From the NCBI RefSeq assembly GCF_016482685.1, contig NZ_JACYHF010000006.1, forward strand, positions 186,001 through 250,000: 64,000 nucleotides of DNA, read 5' to 3'. This document shows, piece after piece, positions 1 to 8,358 of the stretch. A program made the translations under genes and the position numbers. The notes under the pieces are model-generated. The model was not told the origin of the DNA and ran no database searches. It saw only the letters and a list, made by a program, of their open reading frames with translations. The stretch comes from Streptomyces sp. DSM 110735. GTDB lineage: Bacteria; Actinomycetota; Actinomycetes; Streptomycetales; Streptomycetaceae. The first letter of the stretch is position 1; each line of letters begins with the position of its first letter.

Positions 1-11
1 CATGGCGGACT

Positions 12-1637
12 TCAGCTCTTCCAGGTGTCGTGCAGCCGGACGCCGCCGGACGCGCCGAGGGTCAGCCCGTGGACTCCCCCGGCGACCCCGACCAGGGTCT
101 CCTGGTCGACGATCGGCAGGACGTAGGCGGCGCGCACGATCAACTGCTGGGCTTTGGCGACCAGTTGGTTCCGCCTGGCGGTGTCGGTCGTGGTCGCCTG
201 CTCGTCCAGGGCGGCGTCGAGGGCGCCGCCGGGCAGCCGGTAGGAGTTGACGAGGCGGGTCGAGTACAGGGTGCGCAGCGCGTCGGGGTCGGCGCGGGTG
301 AGGTCGCCGCCCCACAGGGCGTCGTAGTCGCCGGTGCGGAGGGTCTGCGGGAACTGGGTGACCTCCAGCCGCTTGATGACGAGCGCGATGCCGACGTCCT
401 TGAGCTGCTGCTGGACGAGTTCGAGGGCGGCTTCGTAGGAACCGGCTTTGCTGAAGGACACCACGGTCAGCTTCAGGGGCTTGCCGTCCTTGCGGCGGAT
501 TCCGTCACCGCCCGGTTTCCAACCGGCTTCCGAGAGAAGTGACTTGGACCTCTGCCGGTCGTAGGTCAGGTCCATGGAGAGGTCCGTGTAGCCGGGGGTG
601 GTGCGGGAGAGGACGCTGGTGGCGGCGCGGGTGCCGGTGGGGAAGACGGCGCCGGCGATCTCCGCGCGGTTGATCGCCGCCTGGGCTGCCTGGCGTACCC
701 GGGGGTCGCGGGTGAGCGGACGGCCGTTGTTGAAACCGAGGTTGAAGACCACGCCGGGGTTGGCGCGCCGTTCGACACCGGCGCCGCCTCGGCGCAGTAC
801 CGCCTCGTCCTGGCGGCGGACCCCGCCGATCACGTCGGCCTGACCGGAGCCGAGGCTGCCCGCGCGTACGCCCGCCTCCGCGACCACGCTGAACGTCACG
901 GAGTCGAGGTAGGCGGCGCCCTTCTTCTTCCAGGCGGTGGAGCCCCAGGCGTATCCCGTGCGCTTCTTGAGGGTGAGGGACTGGTTCTGCCGGTAGCCGG
1001 ACACCGTGAAGGGACCGGAGCCGTGGACGCCGTCGCCGCAGCGGCGCTGGGCGGTCCGTGCGGTGTCGGCGGGCGAGACAAGACCGAGTGACGGGGTCGA
1101 AGTCGCTTGCAGGAACTGTGCGTTGGGACGGTCGAAGGTGACCTCGGCGGTCAGCTTGTCGACGACGCGCGTGCCCCGGTAGCCGGTGAGATAGCCCTGC
1201 GCGAGGATCGCCAGACCGCCGAGCCGGGGTATCGCGTCGAGGTTCTTCTTGACCGCCTCGGCGTCCACGGGCTTGCCGTCGCTGAAGGTCGCGCCCGGCC
1301 GCAGCCGGAAGGTGAAGGTGCGCGCCTTGTCCGACACCTCCCAACTCTTCGCCAGCCAGGGGACGATGCGACCCGTCGACGGGTCCTGGTCGGTGAGGGA
1401 GTCGACGGTCTGGCGCAGCGCGTACAGCGTGTCGCTGCTGCCGACCTGCTGCGGGTCGAGGCATCCGGCGTCGGTGCCGACGGCGAACCGCAGGTTCCCG
1501 CCGGACTTCGGCGTACCGGTCCCGCCGCGCGCGTCACCGGGGGCGGCGCCCCCACAGGCGCTCGACACGGCGGCGACGGTCAGGGCAAGGACGAGGGACG
1601 AGGCCGGCCTGAGCCGCCCCGGGCGATCGTGGGTCAC
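12..1637 (-). CDS. ABC transporter substrate-binding lipoprotein, peptide/nickel (family 5) type
   Basis: The 541-residue product is an extracytoplasmic solute-binding protein of the oligopeptide/nickel (SBP_bac_5) family. I start it at GTG 1637, because a CAGGAG ribosome binding site lies about 9 nt upstream and the protein then opens directly with a lipoprotein signal peptide whose lipobox ends SSAC at about residue 25. The open frame continues upstream but has no ribosome binding site. Family features seen include the motif LRPGATFSDGKPVDAEAVKKN and a C-terminal half typical of dipeptide/oligopeptide binders. The permease and ATPase genes are not in the window; they may follow beyond the left edge, since the gene points that way. 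The ligand cannot be read from sequence. A leader peptide ORF lies in its mRNA leader (1789-1908). Confidence 0.9.
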   Translation of the reverse strand: MTHDRPGRLRPASSLVLALTVAAVSSACGGAAPGDARGGTGTPKSGGNLRFAVGTDAGCLDPQQVGSSDTLYALRQTVDSLTDQDPSTGRIVPWLAKSWEVSDKARTFTFRLRPGATFSDGKPVDAEAVKKNLDAIPRLGGLAILAQGYLTGYRGTRVVDKLTAEVTFDRPNAQFLQATSTPSLGLVSPADTARTAQRRCGDGVHGSGPFTVSGYRQNQSLTLKKRTGYAWGSTAWKKKGAAYLDSVTFSVVAEAGVRAGSLGSGQADVIGGVRRQDEAVLRRGGAGVERRANPGVVFNLGFNNGRPLTRDPRVRQAAQAAINRAEIAGAVFPTGTRAATSVLSRTTPGYTDLSMDLTYDRQRSKSLLSEAGWKPGGDGIRRKDGKPLKLTVVSFSKAGSYEAALELVQQQLKDVGIALVIKRLEVTQFPQTLRTGDYDALWGGDLTRADPDALRTLYSTRLVNSYRLPGGALDAALDEQATTTDTARRNQLVAKAQQLIVRAAYVLPIVDQETLVGVAGGVHGLTLGASGGVRLHDTWKS

Positions 1638-1788
1638 GGGCGCTGTCTCCTGCGGAGTGAGACCAGGGGAAAGGGCGTGCGGGGGGATCGGCCGAGGGTC
1701 CTGCGAGGGGGGGGAGGGAGCGGCCACGGGAATGCGCGCGGAACCGGCGCCCACGACCTGTGCGGAAGGCGCCGGGGAACTCACCGGA

Positions 1789-1908
1789 TCAGGCGGCGGT
1801 ACACCCCGCGCTGTTCACGCGCCGCAGGTCGATGTGGCGGCGCGAGGAGAGCCACGCCGAGACGGGAGCGGGCACGGCGGCACGGTCGGGGAAAAGCGGT
1901 ACACGCAT
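1789..1908 (-). CDS. Putative Cys-containing leader peptide (uORF) of the ABC binding-protein gene
   Basis: A 39-codon ORF precedes the binding-protein gene in the same direction. It has a strong ribosome binding site (GGGGGAGGAAAG, about 6-8 nt before ATG 1908) and ends at TGA 1789. Its C-terminal part reads LSSRRHIDLRRVNSAGC and then TAA. This matches the short actinobacterial peptides annotated as putative leader peptides, whose signature is R-R/x-H-V/I-D-L followed by a Ser and a Cys near the stop. In mycobacteria, related peptides are thought to sense cysteine supply by ribosome stalling upstream of sulfur-related transport genes. I infer the same role here, which would suggest that the importer handles a sulfur compound. 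The stop lies about 150 nt before the downstream GTG. Confidence 0.75.
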   Translation of the reverse strand: MRVPLFPDRAAVPAPVSAWLSSRRHIDLRRVNSAGCTAA

Positions 1909-1960
1909 GACTGCTTTCCTCCCCCGTGCGGCAGGCCGAAGCGCCCCCGATAACGCGCCC

Positions 1961-1990
1961 ACCGTAGCGAGTTCCGCCGAGAACGGTCAA
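1961..1990 (-). promoter_or_regulatory. Candidate sigma-70-type promoter for the leader peptide and ABC binding-protein transcript
   Basis: On the minus strand, TTGACC (1990-1985) is followed after an 18-nt spacer by TACGGT (1966-1961). This is a good match to the Streptomyces HrdB consensus. It lies about 50 nt upstream of the leader-peptide start. Confidence 0.5.
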
Positions 1991-2065
1991 TGGCGAGTTT
2001 CCATGCCCCGGAAACTCCGTGGCATCATGAGCGGAAACTCGTCCGGCGGCCCGGAAAGGACCGAC

Positions 2066-2551
2066 ATGGCCTCCACGAACGACGATCTTCTCGCCACCAT
2101 CGCGGCGGAACGGGAGATCTACCGGACTTTCTACACGTTCTTCCGGCTGGTGGACACGGGCCGGTACGAACAGCTCGTCGACTGCTTCACCAAGGACGCC
2201 CTGATCGAGTACGACGTGATGCCCGGGCCCACCCAGCGCTTCCACGGCCGCGACGAGTTCACCGCGTTCATGTCGGCGGGCAGCCGCTGGCGGCGCGAGC
2301 CCACGGTCGCCCATGTGCTCGGCCAGACCCTCATCGAATGGACCGACGGCCGCCCCCACGTGCAGGCTTACGCCACGGTCTGGCACTGGAGCGCCACCCG
2401 CACCCCGGACGGCCGCCACCGCCCCGCCGACTGGACCGTGGTCGGACTGGTGGAGGACGACTTCGAGCTGGAGGACGGCCGCTGGCTCATCAGCCGGCGT
2501 CATGTGGCGCCGGTGGCGGGGCTGGTCGCGGCGGGGACGGGACCGATGTAG
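2066..2551 (+). CDS. SnoaL-like / NTF2-fold protein
   Basis: The 161-residue protein has the SnoaL-like (nuclear transport factor 2) fold pattern. An N-terminal helix pair (AEREIYRTFYTFFRLVDTGR) precedes DCFTKDALIEYDVMPGP, and a C-terminal strand pair reads DWTVVGLVEDDFELEDGRWLI. ATG 2066 is chosen because GGAAAGGA ends 5 nt upstream. Family members include polyketide cyclases, hydroxylases of the SnoaL/AclR type and small dehydratases, so the exact activity is open. It lies just upstream of the polyketide regulator and points into the cluster, but about 540 nt separate the two genes. A second SnoaL-like gene occurs at 4629. Assignment to the polyketide pathway is an inference from position. 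Confidence 0.75.
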   Translation: MASTNDDLLATIAAEREIYRTFYTFFRLVDTGRYEQLVDCFTKDALIEYDVMPGPTQRFHGRDEFTAFMSAGSRWRREPTVAHVLGQTLIEWTDGRPHVQAYATVWHWSATRTPDGRHRPADWTVVGLVEDDFELEDGRWLISRRHVAPVAGLVAAGTGPM

Positions 2552-2646
2552 GGGTTTTCCCCGGGTGGCGCTTTCCCAGTGCTGCATTTCTACCGACCGG
2601 CGCGCGGACGCGTGCGCCGGGGGGGAGATCGGGATCTTCGAAAAGT

Positions 2647-2709
2647 GTCACCGATGTATCCGAATTTCCGTCACCGATGTTTCCGAACAACTGTCACCGG
2701 TGTTCCGAA
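2647..2709 (+). repeat. Three 17-18-bp direct repeats at an exact 23-bp pitch
   Basis: Copies start at 2647, 2670 and 2693. Copies 1 and 2 match GTCACCGATGTWTCCGAA, and copy 3 is GTCACCGGTGTTCCGAA. A degenerate fourth copy may lie around 2625. The array is in the intergenic region (2552-3088) upstream of the LuxR gene and is a candidate binding site for a multimeric regulator. The remainder of this 537-nt gap holds only the promoter candidate listed separately. Confidence 0.8.
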
Positions 2710-2914
2710 ATAAACTCTCCCCACGGGGGCCGGATTCCCGGATGATGATGGCCGGTCCCCACCTCACCGGAATTGTGGCATCGTTCACGTTTGAACCCTG
2801 GGTAGTGCTGCCCGGGCACGGGTTTTCGGACAGCGGCACGATCCCCGGCATTCCGTCCTTCCCGCTCAGGGCAGGGGCACGGCGCGCACCGGCCGATTCC
2901 GGTCGGTCAGGCGT

Positions 2915-2946
2915 TTGACACTGCGGCAATATTGGCCGTGTACGGT
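2915..2946 (+). promoter_or_regulatory. Candidate promoter of the LuxR regulator gene
   Basis: A consensus -35 element TTGACA (2915-2920) is followed by TACGGT (2941-2946). The 20-nt spacer is longer than ideal. It is placed about 140 nt upstream of the LuxR start codon. Confidence 0.3.
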
Positions 2947-3088
2947 CGAGCCGGTTCCGCCAGAGCGTGTCTGCTCAGCGTGCCTCACCCCAGCCCGCCC
3001 CGGTGCCCCGGACAGTGCCGTCCGGCTGCGGCCCGGCGGGCCCGACACGCGGCACCGGGCAGCATCCAGCCGAGCCCAGGGGGAGACG

Positions 3089-4366
3089 ATGACCGAGATT
3101 GCGCAGCCGACCGGTCGACCGCGGAGTGGTCCGGGGCCGTTCCGGGAGGGCTCCGCCGTCTACATACCCGGACGCCAGGAATCCGACGACGAACGCGTGC
3201 CGCCCGACGAGGTCTGCCTGTCGCTGCACAGCCTCGAACTCGCCAATCTCGGGGTGCGCCGCGCGCTGGTGCACGAGCAGGTCGAGACGATCCTGGAGGC
3301 ATCGGACCGGCGCGGTCACCCGTACTGCATGTGGCTGGCGATCCTGACCCTGCTCTATACCGGTGATCTGGTCTCCGCGCGCGCCCGCTGCCGTCAACTG
3401 CTCATGGACCCCAGGTGGTTGGGGTCACCCCGGCATCAGGCGCTGCTGGCGCTGCTGCGCGCCCGGGTCAGTCTGCTGGCCGGTGACGGGGTCAAGTCGG
3501 CGGCGCTGCTGGGTGAGGTGCTCGCCCGCGGTCTGCCGCCGGAGCTGACCCGGCCGGCCGTGGCGTGGCTCGTGGAGGCACAGGTCCTCGCGGGCAGCCC
3601 GGACGCCGCGCACGGCGTGCTGCTCGCGCATGAGCTGGCGGGGCGCCTCGACCCGGAACTTCCTGACGTGGCACTGGTGTTGGCCGCGCGGGGCGCGCTG
3701 CACATGGCGACCGGCAACTGCAAGCAGGCGCTGGAGGACTTCACGGCCTGCGGACGGGTCCTCACCGCGCAGGGCGTCACCAACCCGGCGGTCGTGCCGT
3801 GGCGTTCGCGCGCCGCGTTCGCGGCACTCGCCACCGGGCGCAACGACCTGGCGCTCGCGCTGGCCGCCGACGAGCTGACGGCGGCGCGCAAGTGGGGCGC
3901 GGCACGGGGCATCGGCATCGCGCTGCACGCCGTCGCGGTGGCAGGACGGGACGACTCCTCGCCCGCACTGCTGGAGGAGGCGGTGGAGCTGCTCGATCTG
4001 GCCCATGCGCGCGGCGAGCTGATCCACGCCCTCCACGACCTCGCCGTTCTGCAGAAGGAGCGCGGCGAACCGGCTGTGGCACGCTCGCGCCTGGAGGCTG
4101 CGGCCGAGGTCGCCCGCGAGAGCCGCAACGGTCTGTGGCCCGCCCGGCTCGGTCTTGTCCTGGAGCGCCGGGACCTGCCGGACCTGACCGGTCAGGAGCT
4201 GCGCATCAGCGAGCTGGCCCGCGCCGGGTACAGCAACCGGCAGATCGCGGAGACGCTCTTTCTCGCCGTGCGCACGGTCGAGTTCCATCTGTCGAGCGTC
4301 TACCGCAAACTCGGTGTGTCCGGGCGACGGGAGCTGATTTCCGTGCTGGGTTCTCCGTCGCCCTGA
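3089..4366 (+). CDS. LuxR-family transcriptional regulator, probable cluster activator
   Basis: The 425-residue regulator has a C-terminal LuxR (NarL-type) HTH in its last 60 residues (LTGQELRISELARAGYSNRQ, then TVEFHLSSVYRKLGVSGRREL). About 350 residues of helical, Leu/Ala-rich TPR-like sequence precede it. No Walker A motif is visible, so it corresponds to the C-terminal part of a LAL regulator without the ATPase. ATG 3089 follows a GGGGGAG ribosome binding site; the open frame extends further upstream without one. It is monocistronic, ending in a strong hairpin terminator, and sits directly before the polyketide operon. A pathway-specific activator role is likely. The 23-bp repeats upstream suggest that it is itself tightly controlled. 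Confidence 0.85.
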   Translation: MTEIAQPTGRPRSGPGPFREGSAVYIPGRQESDDERVPPDEVCLSLHSLELANLGVRRALVHEQVETILEASDRRGHPYCMWLAILTLLYTGDLVSARARCRQLLMDPRWLGSPRHQALLALLRARVSLLAGDGVKSAALLGEVLARGLPPELTRPAVAWLVEAQVLAGSPDAAHGVLLAHELAGRLDPELPDVALVLAARGALHMATGNCKQALEDFTACGRVLTAQGVTNPAVVPWRSRAAFAALATGRNDLALALAADELTAARKWGAARGIGIALHAVAVAGRDDSSPALLEEAVELLDLAHARGELIHALHDLAVLQKERGEPAVARSRLEAAAEVARESRNGLWPARLGLVLERRDLPDLTGQELRISELARAGYSNRQIAETLFLAVRTVEFHLSSVYRKLGVSGRRELISVLGSPSP

Positions 4367-4385
4367 CATTCCGCGCGCCCGCGTA

Positions 4386-4426
4386 AAACGCGCCGTCCCC
4401 CAGCTTCGGGGGGGCGGCGCGTTTTT
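4386..4426 (+). terminator. Rho-independent terminator after the LuxR gene
   Basis: AAAACGCGCCG and CGGCGCGTTTTT flank a C5/G7 inner stem and an AGCTTC loop, with a run of five T at 4422-4426. The upstream A-run makes it potentially bidirectional. Confidence 0.85.
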
Positions 4427-4472
4427 CTCTGCCCGCGAGTTCCCGCAAGCCACGGGTTTCCCCTCCCACGGG

Positions 4473-4514
4473 ACCGCAGCGCGACCACAGGAAAGCCTGC
4501 GGTCCGACCGCAGG
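4473..4514. promoter_or_regulatory. Operator-like half-site cluster upstream of the polyketide operon
   Basis: Related half-sites ACCGCAG (4473-4479), ACCACAGG (4484-4491) and ACCGCAGG (4507-4514) lie on one strand, at pitches of 11 and 23 bp. The inverted copy CCTGCGGT (4496-4503) makes a perfect 8-3-8 palindrome with the last one. The cluster sits about 115 nt before the first gene of the biosynthetic run. An 11-bp pitch of heptamers is typical of SARP sites, but no SARP gene is present in the window, so the bound regulator is unknown. Confidence 0.5.
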
Positions 4515-4628
4515 TTCTCCCGGGACGCCTTGTGACGGTGGACGGAACCCTGCGAAGGTCGAATGGCAGGGCGATCTCCCGGATCCCCCGGCGATTCCCC
4601 ACCCCTGACGGAGAGGGTTTCCTTGCCC

Positions 4629-5141
4629 ATGCCGGAACAGACGGAAGTCGCGGATCTCGTGAAATCGCTCGCCGAGCGGGTGCGGGTCCTCGAAGACGTG
4701 CGGGAACTCACCAGGCTGCGCTCCGCATTGCCGCGCCGTATCAACGACGGGCAGTGGGACCGGGTCGGGGAACTGTTCTCCGGCACCGCGACGCTGGATT
4801 ACGCGCACCTCGGTCAGGCGACCGGACGCACCGCGATCCAGGACTACTTCACGGCGCTCCCCGGGCTCATCCAGCAGGACAAGCCGGGCTCCGGGCTGCT
4901 CGTCAAGCAGTTCGTCCACGGCCATGACGTGGAGGTTTCCGGCGATCACGCCACCGGGGTCAGCTTCTTCGAGGAGCGGGTCGTCTTCGACGACGAGAGC
5001 GCGATGGTGGCCGGCAGGTTCACCGACACCTACGTCCGCGAGGACGGCCGGTGGGTCTTCGCCCGGATCGAACTCACCCTCTACTGGGTTCTCCCGCATC
5101 ACGAGGGACTGGTGCGCAAAGCGCCGTCCGAGACATTCTGA
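4629..5141 (+). CDS. SnoaL-like / NTF2-fold protein at the head of the polyketide operon
   Basis: The 170-residue protein has an N-terminal helical segment rich in charged residues (DLVKSLAERVRVLEDVREL). A SnoaL-like domain follows (LPRRINDGQWDRVGELFSG, then FTDTYVREDGRWVFARIELT). Such NTF2-fold proteins act as cyclases, hydroxylases or dehydratases in aromatic polyketide pathways, and the substrate here is unknown. A GGAGAGG ribosome binding site at 4610-4616 fits either ATG 4629 or TTG 4623; ATG is preferred. The stop is 11 nt from the GTG of the MarR gene, so the two are probably co-transcribed. It is the first gene after the LuxR terminator and the 4473-4514 operator region. Confidence 0.75.
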   Translation: MPEQTEVADLVKSLAERVRVLEDVRELTRLRSALPRRINDGQWDRVGELFSGTATLDYAHLGQATGRTAIQDYFTALPGLIQQDKPGSGLLVKQFVHGHDVEVSGDHATGVSFFEERVVFDDESAMVAGRFTDTYVREDGRWVFARIELTLYWVLPHHEGLVRKAPSETF

Positions 5142-5152
5142 GGTGGATTTCC

Positions 5153-5578
5153 GTGCTCCAGAAGAACACGACGAAACGGCTCGGATACTGGCTCCTGCAT
5201 CTGCACCGGCTCTTCGACGAGGCGACCGGTCACGCCCTCGCGGAGGAAAAGCTGAACCGGCGCCAGTGGCAGGTGCTGCACGCCATCCACATCGGGGTCG
5301 ACACGGTGTCCGGTATCGACGCGGCGTTCGCTCCTTTTCTGGCCGTGGACAAGGACACCTCCTATCAGCCCGTCGTGGACGCATTCGAGGAACGCGGCTG
5401 GGTCGCGGTCGCCGGGGAACGCGTGATCCTCACGGATTCCGGAGTGGTGGCGCACGAGCGCGCGGAAAAGCTCGTCAACGCGCACGCCGCCCGCTCGCTC
5501 ACCGGGATATCGGAGGCGGAATTCCTCGCCGCCAACGACGTCCTGGCGCGTATCGCCGCCAATCTCGAGAGCGAATAG
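5153..5578 (+). CDS. MarR-family transcriptional regulator
   Basis: The 141-residue protein has the MarR layout. A dimerisation helix (LLHLHRLFDEATGHALAEEK) is followed by a winged-helix region (LNRRQWQVLHAIHI, then VVDAFEERGWVAVAGERVILTDSGVVAHERA). GTG 5153 is chosen because GAGGTGG lies 6 nt upstream, immediately after the preceding stop. MarR proteins in secondary-metabolite clusters often respond to pathway intermediates or oxidative stress and control export or tailoring genes. The nearest genes here are the SnoaL-like protein and the acyl-CoA-dehydrogenase-like oxygenase. The ligand and operator are not evident. Confidence 0.8.
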   Translation: MLQKNTTKRLGYWLLHLHRLFDEATGHALAEEKLNRRQWQVLHAIHIGVDTVSGIDAAFAPFLAVDKDTSYQPVVDAFEERGWVAVAGERVILTDSGVVAHERAEKLVNAHAARSLTGISEAEFLAANDVLARIAANLESE

Positions 5579-5624
5579 CGGCGCGTGCCGTGTCCGTGAC
5601 CCGAAGCCCCCGCCGGAGGACCTG

Positions 5625-6806
5625 ATGCCGCACCCCACCGCACCGACCCGCGACGAACTCGTGGACACCGCCGCCAAGCTCGTCCCCCTGCTGCGCTCGC
5701 GTGCCCTGTGGATCGACGAGCACCGGCGACTGCCGCAGGACGTCGTCACGGCTGTCGAGGAGTCCGGGCTGCTGCGGATGCAGATCCCCGCGCAGTACGG
5801 CGGATACGAGTCGGACGCCCGCGCCTTCGTGGACGTGCTCGGGGAGATCGCCAAGGGAAACAGCTCGGCCGCCTTCTGCCTGTCGGTGTACGCCGCGCTG
5901 GGCTGGATGGCCGCGCTGTGGCCCGACGAGGCGCTGGACGAGGTGTTCGCGGACCCGCACGTCCGCATCAGCGGCACCACCGCGCCGACCGGCACCGCCC
6001 GGCGCACCCGGGGCGGCTATCTCCTCAGCGGCAAGTGGAGCTTCAACAGCGGTGTGCTGCACAGCCAGTGGAAGATCAACGTGGCGATGCCCGAGGACCC
6101 CGCCGACGGCACGGTCCCGCTGTTCTGCCTGGTCCCGGTCGCGGATCTGCGGATCGAGGACGACTGGCACACCATCGGGCTCCAGGGCTCCGGCAGCGTC
6201 ACCACCATCGCCGAGGAGGTCTTCGTCCCCGCCCACCGGGTGATCAGCGGGATCGACTTCTACCAGAACGTCTCCAAGTCGCGGATCAACGGTCCCAAGC
6301 CGCACTACCGCGTCCCCGTCCTCGTCACCACGAACGCCATCCAGAGCGGTCAGCTCGTCGGCGCCGCCAAGTACGCGCTCGCCAGTTTCCTCGAACGCCT
6401 CCCCGGGCGCCCCCTGACCTACACCGACTACCCGAGCCAGCGCGAGGCGCCGCTGACCCATCTCCAGGTGGGTGAGGCGGCGTTGCTGATCGAGGACGCC
6501 GAACAGCGCGCCCACCGCTTCGCGGACCTCATCGCCCGGAAGGTCGCGCACGACGAACCCTGGACCACCGGGGAACGGGTCGCGGCGCGGGCGCGGATCG
6601 GCTGGATCGCCCGGCAGTGCAAGGCGGCCGTCGACATCCTCGCGGGCGCGAGCGGCGGCTCCTCCATCCACCGGGACGTGCCGATCACCCGCATCCAGCG
6701 GGACCTCCACGCGGCCACGCTGCACGCCATGATCACGCCCGGCGTCAACGTCGAGCTGTACGGCCGCTCGCTGTGCGGTCTCGAACCCAACACCGCCTAT
6801 CTGTGA
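5625..6806 (+). CDS. Acyl-CoA-dehydrogenase-fold flavin monooxygenase/oxidoreductase
   Basis: The 393-residue product has the acyl-CoA dehydrogenase fold. The N-terminal helical domain reads VTAVEESGLLRMQIPAQYGG, the middle beta domain GKWSFNSGVLHSQW, and the C-terminal helical domain ends with ASGGSSIHRDVPITRIQRDL. It resembles group D two-component monooxygenases (HsaA/HpaB-like and ActVA-ORF5-type) more than a fatty-acid beta-oxidation enzyme. The catalytic Glu expected of a true dehydrogenase is not apparent, and the SGGSSIHR region matches the hydroxylase class. GGAGG precedes ATG 5625. Enzymes of this class need reduced flavin from a partner, and the FMN reductase at 17772 is a candidate. 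I infer hydroxylation or oxidation of the polyketide core. Confidence 0.75.
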   Translation: MPHPTAPTRDELVDTAAKLVPLLRSRALWIDEHRRLPQDVVTAVEESGLLRMQIPAQYGGYESDARAFVDVLGEIAKGNSSAAFCLSVYAALGWMAALWPDEALDEVFADPHVRISGTTAPTGTARRTRGGYLLSGKWSFNSGVLHSQWKINVAMPEDPADGTVPLFCLVPVADLRIEDDWHTIGLQGSGSVTTIAEEVFVPAHRVISGIDFYQNVSKSRINGPKPHYRVPVLVTTNAIQSGQLVGAAKYALASFLERLPGRPLTYTDYPSQREAPLTHLQVGEAALLIEDAEQRAHRFADLIARKVAHDEPWTTGERVAARARIGWIARQCKAAVDILAGASGGSSIHRDVPITRIQRDLHAATLHAMITPGVNVELYGRSLCGLEPNTAYL

Positions 6807-6844
6807 GCGAGTCCGAGTCCGCCCACCTGAGAGGGGAGACACGC

Positions 6845-8308
6845 ATGGACGCCTCCGTCATCGTCGTCGGCGCGGGACCCGCGGGACTCGCGCTGGCCGG
6901 GGAACTGCGCCTGGCCGGCGTCGACGTCCTGGTCCTGGAGCGGCTGCCCGAGCGCACCGGCGAGTCCCGTGGCATCGGGTTCACCATCCGGACCATGGAG
7001 GTCTTCGACCAGCGCGGACTGCTGTCCCGCTTCGGGGACTTCGAGACCAGCGACGCCGGGCACTTCGGCGGTCTGCCGCTCGACCTCACCGTGCTCGGCG
7101 CCGCACACGGTGCCGCCCGTACCGTCCCGCAGTCCCGCACCGAGGCCGTACTGGAGTCCTGGGCCAGGGAGTTGGGCGCCGACATCCGGCGTGGTCAGGA
7201 GGTCACGGGGCTCACCGAGGACGCCGAGGGGGTGAGCGTGAGTGTCGCGGGCGCCGGGCACGCCCTGCGGGCGCGGTATGTCGTGGGCTGCGACGGCGGG
7301 CGCAGTACGGTCCGCGGGCTCGCCGGGTTCGACTTCCCGGGGACCGCCGCGACGACCGAGCTGTTCCTGGCCGACGTGCGCGGGGTGGACCTTGAGGCGA
7401 AGATGACCGCCGATCCGTCGGCGGGCGGTCTGGTGATGGTGGCCCATCTGCCCGACGGCATCACCCGGATCATCGCCGCCGAGCGGGGCGCGCCTCCCGT
7501 CCGCCGCACCGGGGCGCCCGAGTTCAGCGAGGTGGCCGACGTGTTCAAGCGTCTCACCGACCACGACATCTCCGCCGCCGAGCCGGTGTGGGTGAGCGCC
7601 TTCACCGACGCCGCCCGCCAGGCGACGCGGTACCGGCGCGGCCGGGTCCTGCTCGCGGGCGACGCCGCGCACGTCCATCTCCCGGCGGGCGGGCAGGGGA
7701 TGAACACCTCCGTCCAGGACTCGGTGAACCTCGGCTGGAAGCTCGGCGCGGTGGTGCGCGGTACGGCGCCGGACGCGCTCCTCGACACGTACCACGAGGA
7801 ACGCCACCCGGTGGGGCGGCGACTGCTGGCGAACACCCGGGCGCAGAGCCTGCTCATCCTCGGCGGTGACGAGGTGGCGCCGCTCAGGGACGTCCTCGGT
7901 GAACTCCTCGGTCACACCGAGGTGGTGCGCGATCTCGCCGGGCGGGTGAGCGGTCTCGACATCCGCTACGAGGTCGGCGGCGGTCCGCATCCCCTGCTCG
8001 GTCTGCGGCTCCCCCGGCTCGAACTGGAGCGGGGCGAGCGGCGCACCTCCGGCACCGAACTGCTGCGCACCGGACGGGGTCTGCTGCTCGACCTCGACGA
8101 CAACCCCCGGCTGCGCCGCCGCGCCGACGGCTGGACGGACCGCGTCGACCTCGTCACCGCCCGCCCCCGCGCCGTACCCGGCGACAGCCCCCTGAGCACC
8201 ACCTCGGCGGTGCTGGTGCGACCGGACGGGCACGTCGCCTGGGCCGCGCCGGGCAGCCATGACGACCTGCCGACGGCGCTGGAGCGCTGGTTCGGACCGG
8301 CGCGCTGA
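6845..8308 (+). CDS. FAD-dependent aromatic polyketide hydroxylase, PgaE/CabE-like
   Basis: The 487-residue class A flavoprotein monooxygenase shows three FAD signatures: GxGxxG near the N-terminus ([15 protein letters not shown]), the DG motif ([14 protein letters not shown]) and [21 protein letters not shown]. Residues from about 366 to the end form the C-terminal thioredoxin-like domain typical of full-length family members. In angucycline pathways PgaE-type enzymes hydroxylate C-12 and C-12b of the prejadomycin-like intermediate; this role is inferred from family and gene order. A GGGGAG site precedes ATG 6845. The next gene is the polyketide cyclase, matching the pgaE-pgaF order. A second oxygenase, lacking the C-terminal domain, is at 13292. 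Confidence 0.85.
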   Translation: MDASVIVVGAGPAGLALAGELRLAGVDVLVLERLPERTGESRGIGFTIRTMEVFDQRGLLSRFGDFETSDAGHFGGLPLDLTVLGAAHGAARTVPQSRTEAVLESWARELGADIRRGQEVTGLTEDAEGVSVSVAGAGHALRARYVVGCDGGRSTVRGLAGFDFPGTAATTELFLADVRGVDLEAKMTADPSAGGLVMVAHLPDGITRIIAAERGAPPVRRTGAPEFSEVADVFKRLTDHDISAAEPVWVSAFTDAARQATRYRRGRVLLAGDAAHVHLPAGGQGMNTSVQDSVNLGWKLGAVVRGTAPDALLDTYHEERHPVGRRLLANTRAQSLLILGGDEVAPLRDVLGELLGHTEVVRDLAGRVSGLDIRYEVGGGPHPLLGLRLPRLELERGERRTSGTELLRTGRGLLLDLDDNPRLRRRADGWTDRVDLVTARPRAVPGDSPLSTTSAVLVRPDGHVAWAAPGSHDDLPTALERWFGPAR

Positions 8309-8358
8309 GACGGCGCGCCGGGACTGCACGGCGAAACCCCACACGCAGAAGGAGAGCG

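Noticed and set aside
1638..1784. N-terminal 49-residue extension of the ABC binding protein
   Set aside because: The lipoprotein signal peptide and a good ribosome binding site both support GTG 1637, and the extension is Pro/Ser-rich without a ribosome binding site.
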